From Pectobacterium aquaticum (GTDB lineage Bacteria; Pseudomonadota; Gammaproteobacteria; Enterobacterales; Enterobacteriaceae), in contig NZ_CP086253.1 in assembly GCF_003382565.3 (NCBI RefSeq), forward strand, positions 2,976,001-3,040,000: a stretch of 64,000 bases of DNA. The letters are read 5' to 3'. Below are positions 62,252 to 64,000 of this stretch, piece by piece. A program made the translations under genes and the position numbers. Under the pieces are notes generated by a model, which was not told the origin of the DNA, did not search any database, and was given only the letters and a program-made list of their open reading frames with translations. How positions within the stretch are numbered: the first letter of the stretch is position 1; each line of letters begins with the position of its first letter.

Positions 62252-63313
62252 TCAGGCATTCCCTTTCACACGCAATTTTAGTGAAGCCGCAAAATCCAGC
62301 ATGCGATTAAGCGGGATTAACGCACCTTCTCGCAGGGCTGCATCAATATGAATCTCGTGAGCGTCACCGCCTTGCTCCAGGCCGTTAGCAATCGCCTCAA
62401 GCCCGTTCATCGCCATCCACGGGCAGTGGGCGCAGCTGCGGCAGGTTGCCCCTTCGCCCGCGGTGGGCGCTTCCAGCAACGTTTTCTCCGGGCAGGCCTG
62501 CTGCATCTTGTAGAAAATACCGCGATCGGTCGCCACAATCAGCTCGCGCTGTGGCAGCGTTTTCGCAGCCTGAATCAGTTGGCTGGTTGACCCAACGGCA
62601 TCAGCCATCTCTACCACGCTCTGCGGCGATTCGGGATGAACCAAAATTGCCGCATCGGGGTACAGCACCTTCATGCGCTGCAGCGCCTGCGTTTTAAATT
62701 CGTCATGCACAATGCAAGCGCCCTGCCAGCACAGTACATCCGCCCCTGTCTGCTTTTGTACATAGCTTCCCAGGTGACGGTCCGGTGCCCAGATAATCTT
62801 TTCTCCCAGGCTATCCAGATGCTCGATCAATTCCACCGCGATGCTGGATGTGACCACCCAATCAGCACGCGCTTTCACTGCCGCGGAGGTATTGGCATAC
62901 ACCACCACCGTTCGGTCCGGGTGCGCATCGCAAAAACGGCTGAACTCATCAACAGGACAACCGAGATCGAGCGAGCATTCTGCTTCCAGCGTGGGCATCA
63001 GAATCGTCTTTTCCGGGTTGAGTATCTTGGCGGTCTCTCCCATAAAGCGGACCCCCGCTACCAGCAGCGTTGATGCCGAATGGGTGCTGCCGAAACGCGC
63101 CATTTCCAGCGAATCCGCTACGCAGCCGCCGGTTTCTTCCGCCAGCGCCTGAATTTCAGGATCGGTATAGTAGTGCGCGACCATGACGGCATTTCTTTCC
63201 CGCAGCAGCGTTTTTATCCTGCTACGATAGTGCTGTTTTGCATCAGCCGATAAGGGTCTGGGCTTCGGCGGAAAGGGATAAATGGTCTCATTGCTATCAA
63301 AAAGGATACTCAT
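62252..63313 (-). CDS. nadA: Quinolinate synthase A
   Basis: 353 aa (E. coli 347), a [4Fe-4S] enzyme that condenses iminoaspartate with dihydroxyacetone phosphate to quinolinate in NAD synthesis. The AHYYTDPEIQALAEETGGCVADSLEMA block carries a substrate His and Tyr. Cluster Cys residues occur in LGCPVDEF, CWQGACIVHDEF, and the C-terminal CRSCAHCPWM. The start is placed at MSILFDSN (63313) with GGAAG 7-8 nt upstream. A candidate NadR box lies 64 bp upstream. Confidence 0.94.
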   Translation of the reverse strand: MSILFDSNETIYPFPPKPRPLSADAKQHYRSRIKTLLRERNAVMVAHYYTDPEIQALAEETGGCVADSLEMARFGSTHSASTLLVAGVRFMGETAKILNPEKTILMPTLEAECSLDLGCPVDEFSRFCDAHPDRTVVVYANTSAAVKARADWVVTSSIAVELIEHLDSLGEKIIWAPDRHLGSYVQKQTGADVLCWQGACIVHDEFKTQALQRMKVLYPDAAILVHPESPQSVVEMADAVGSTSQLIQAAKTLPQRELIVATDRGIFYKMQQACPEKTLLEAPTAGEGATCRSCAHCPWMAMNGLEAIANGLEQGGDAHEIHIDAALREGALIPLNRMLDFAASLKLRVKGNA

Positions 63314-63376
63314 TATAAACTTCCACGATGACAACTCGGGTTGTAACACCTGATACTCATTAATGATCAGTATCGA

Positions 63377-63394
63377 CGTTTTTTATCCTAAACA
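63377..63394. promoter_or_regulatory. Possible NadR box upstream of nadA
   Basis: On the minus strand TGTTTA-GGATAA-AAAACG. The left half matches the NadR consensus TGTTTA-N6-TAAACA exactly and the right half keeps four of six bases. Its position 64 bp before the nadA start suits repression by NadR when NAD is plentiful. Confidence 0.4.
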
Positions 63395-63541
63395 AAATAC
63401 CGAAAATTCGCCCTAAAGTCGCGGTATTTTTTCCATATTACCCACCATTCTGTTTACTATGCTTAAAATGGTGAGGTGGAATGCGTACGTGGCATGACTC
63501 GTAGAAAAGAGACGTAGAAGAGGGACAAAGAGAGAAATGGC

Positions 63542-63667
63542 ATGGCCAGCCTCTATATCAGACTATATCGCGATACCCTGACCGTCAGAAACGTGGACAC
63601 GAAACAAGAGGTGACGGAGCAATCAGAAACGCCTTTTACCACCACACGTTTACCGATCAGGAAATGA
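63542..63667 (+). CDS. Small unidentified reading frame
   Basis: 41 codons (MASLYIRLYRDTLTVRNVDT...). The alternating hydrophobic and charged beta-strand pattern and the GAGAGAA stretch before the ATG suggest a real gene or the surviving N-terminus of a longer one. No family is recognised with certainty. It lies in an otherwise gene-free gap of about 410 bp (63314-63724) between nadA and the DUF554 gene. Confidence 0.25.
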   Translation: MASLYIRLYRDTLTVRNVDTKQEVTEQSETPFTTTRLPIRK

Positions 63668-63724
63668 CACAAAATTTAGCGGCGACTTGCCTTCGATCGT
63701 CAGCCGCCAATCAGACGCAGCGCT

Positions 63725-64000
63725 TTAGGCGAAGAAGCGATGCCAGTACAGAGAGATAGGAATAACCAAAACCAACGCAGGCAGGAAGTTAACCACCGCA
63801 AATGATTTGATCTGCGCGATCCTTAGCCCTACAGCAATCATGATAATTCCTCCACAGGCAGAAAAATCACCCATAGTGATCTCTGTCATAAAGGGCATAA
63901 TCAATTTGGCGGAGAAGAATAGCAGCGTCTGGATAATAACCTGCGGTATCGCAATCGACATCACGGCAAGACCAAGCGTGATGGAAAAAATCAGCGCGGT
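63725..64000 (-). CDS. DUF554 (YqgA-like) membrane protein, 3' part only
   Basis: The last 91 codons of a gene that runs off the right edge of the window; its start is not included. It has three hydrophobic segments and the family-typical EITMGDFSACGGIIMIAVGLRIAQIKSF-AVVNFLPALVLVIP stretch, close to the C-terminus of E. coli YqgA. The function of DUF554 proteins is unknown, possibly transport. Internal GTG and ATG codons near 63960 are not starts, because the frame is open and coding-like up to base 64000. Confidence 0.75.
   Translation of the reverse strand, partial: TALIFSITLGLAVMSIAIPQVIIQTLLFFSAKLIMPFMTEITMGDFSACGGIIMIAVGLRIAQIKSFAVVNFLPALVLVIPISLYWHRFFA

Overview
The window reads as chromosome of a soft-rot member of the Enterobacterales, most like Pectobacterium. 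The genus is an inference. It rests on close resemblance of the housekeeping proteins to their E. coli counterparts, on three ERIC elements, and on long stretches of E. coli-like gene order (nadA-pnuC-zitB-aroG-gpmA ... galM-galE-modF-modE-acrZ-modABC ... ybhA ... pgl). No database search was possible; identifications come from recognising motifs and family sequences.

Layout. (1) 1-1989: a toxin-antitoxin islet with a HipB/HipA pair, a MntA-type nucleotidyltransferase antitoxin, and a HepT toxin gene cut off after eight codons at the terminator of the next gene. (2) 2009-10567: core genes dcuC, asmA, dcd, udk, apbC/mrp (all minus) and metG (plus). (3) 10687-15617: the nitrate-type formate dehydrogenase operon fdnGHI with FNR-like and NarL-like sites; its catalytic residue is encoded as Cys (TGT), not selenocysteine (TGA). 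(4) 15843-19235: an orphan periplasmic sugar-binding protein, a LVIVD-repeat beta-propeller protein, and pgl. (5) 19236-36040: an accessory block between pgl and serT/ybhA. It holds an IS1-family remnant, a six-gene putative secretion/adhesion cluster, a broken mazF and another gene fragment. (6) 36041-43207: serT, ybhA, glk and a LacI-controlled sugar operon (MFS permease, TIM-barrel isomerase, dehydrogenase, repressor). (7) 43314-48885: the molybdate locus modABC, acrZ, modE, modF. (8) 49084-51328: galE and galM without galK or galT. (9) 51420-58205: a cus-type Cu/Ag efflux operon inserted between galM and gpmA. (10) 58343-64000: gpmA, aroG, zitB, pnuC, nadA, and the 3' part of a DUF554 membrane protein running off the end.

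The most interesting system is the cluster at 19740-35301. Three genes overlapping by 4 bp encode a secreted HlyD-type adaptor, a membrane-anchored adaptor with a GAF-like cytoplasmic domain, and a polytopic M50 (site-2-protease type) metalloprotease that carries a PqqD-like N-terminus and a HlyD-like C-terminus. They are followed by a secreted tail-collar-domain protein, a giant (2779 aa) DUF4347 protein with about twelve cadherin-like repeats, and a lipoprotein TolC-family outer-membrane factor that overlaps the giant gene by 4 bp. This looks like a type-I-like export route with no ABC ATPase and no RND pump in the cluster. How the giant protein crosses the inner membrane, and whether the protease or the possible His/Cys dyad in DUF4347 processes it, are open questions.

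Biologically, the window joins anaerobic respiration (fdn, dcuC and the molybdate uptake that FDH needs), sugar metabolism, metal efflux (cus, zitB) and surface adhesion. Several mobile or decaying toxin-antitoxin remnants sit at the junctions of accessory DNA.
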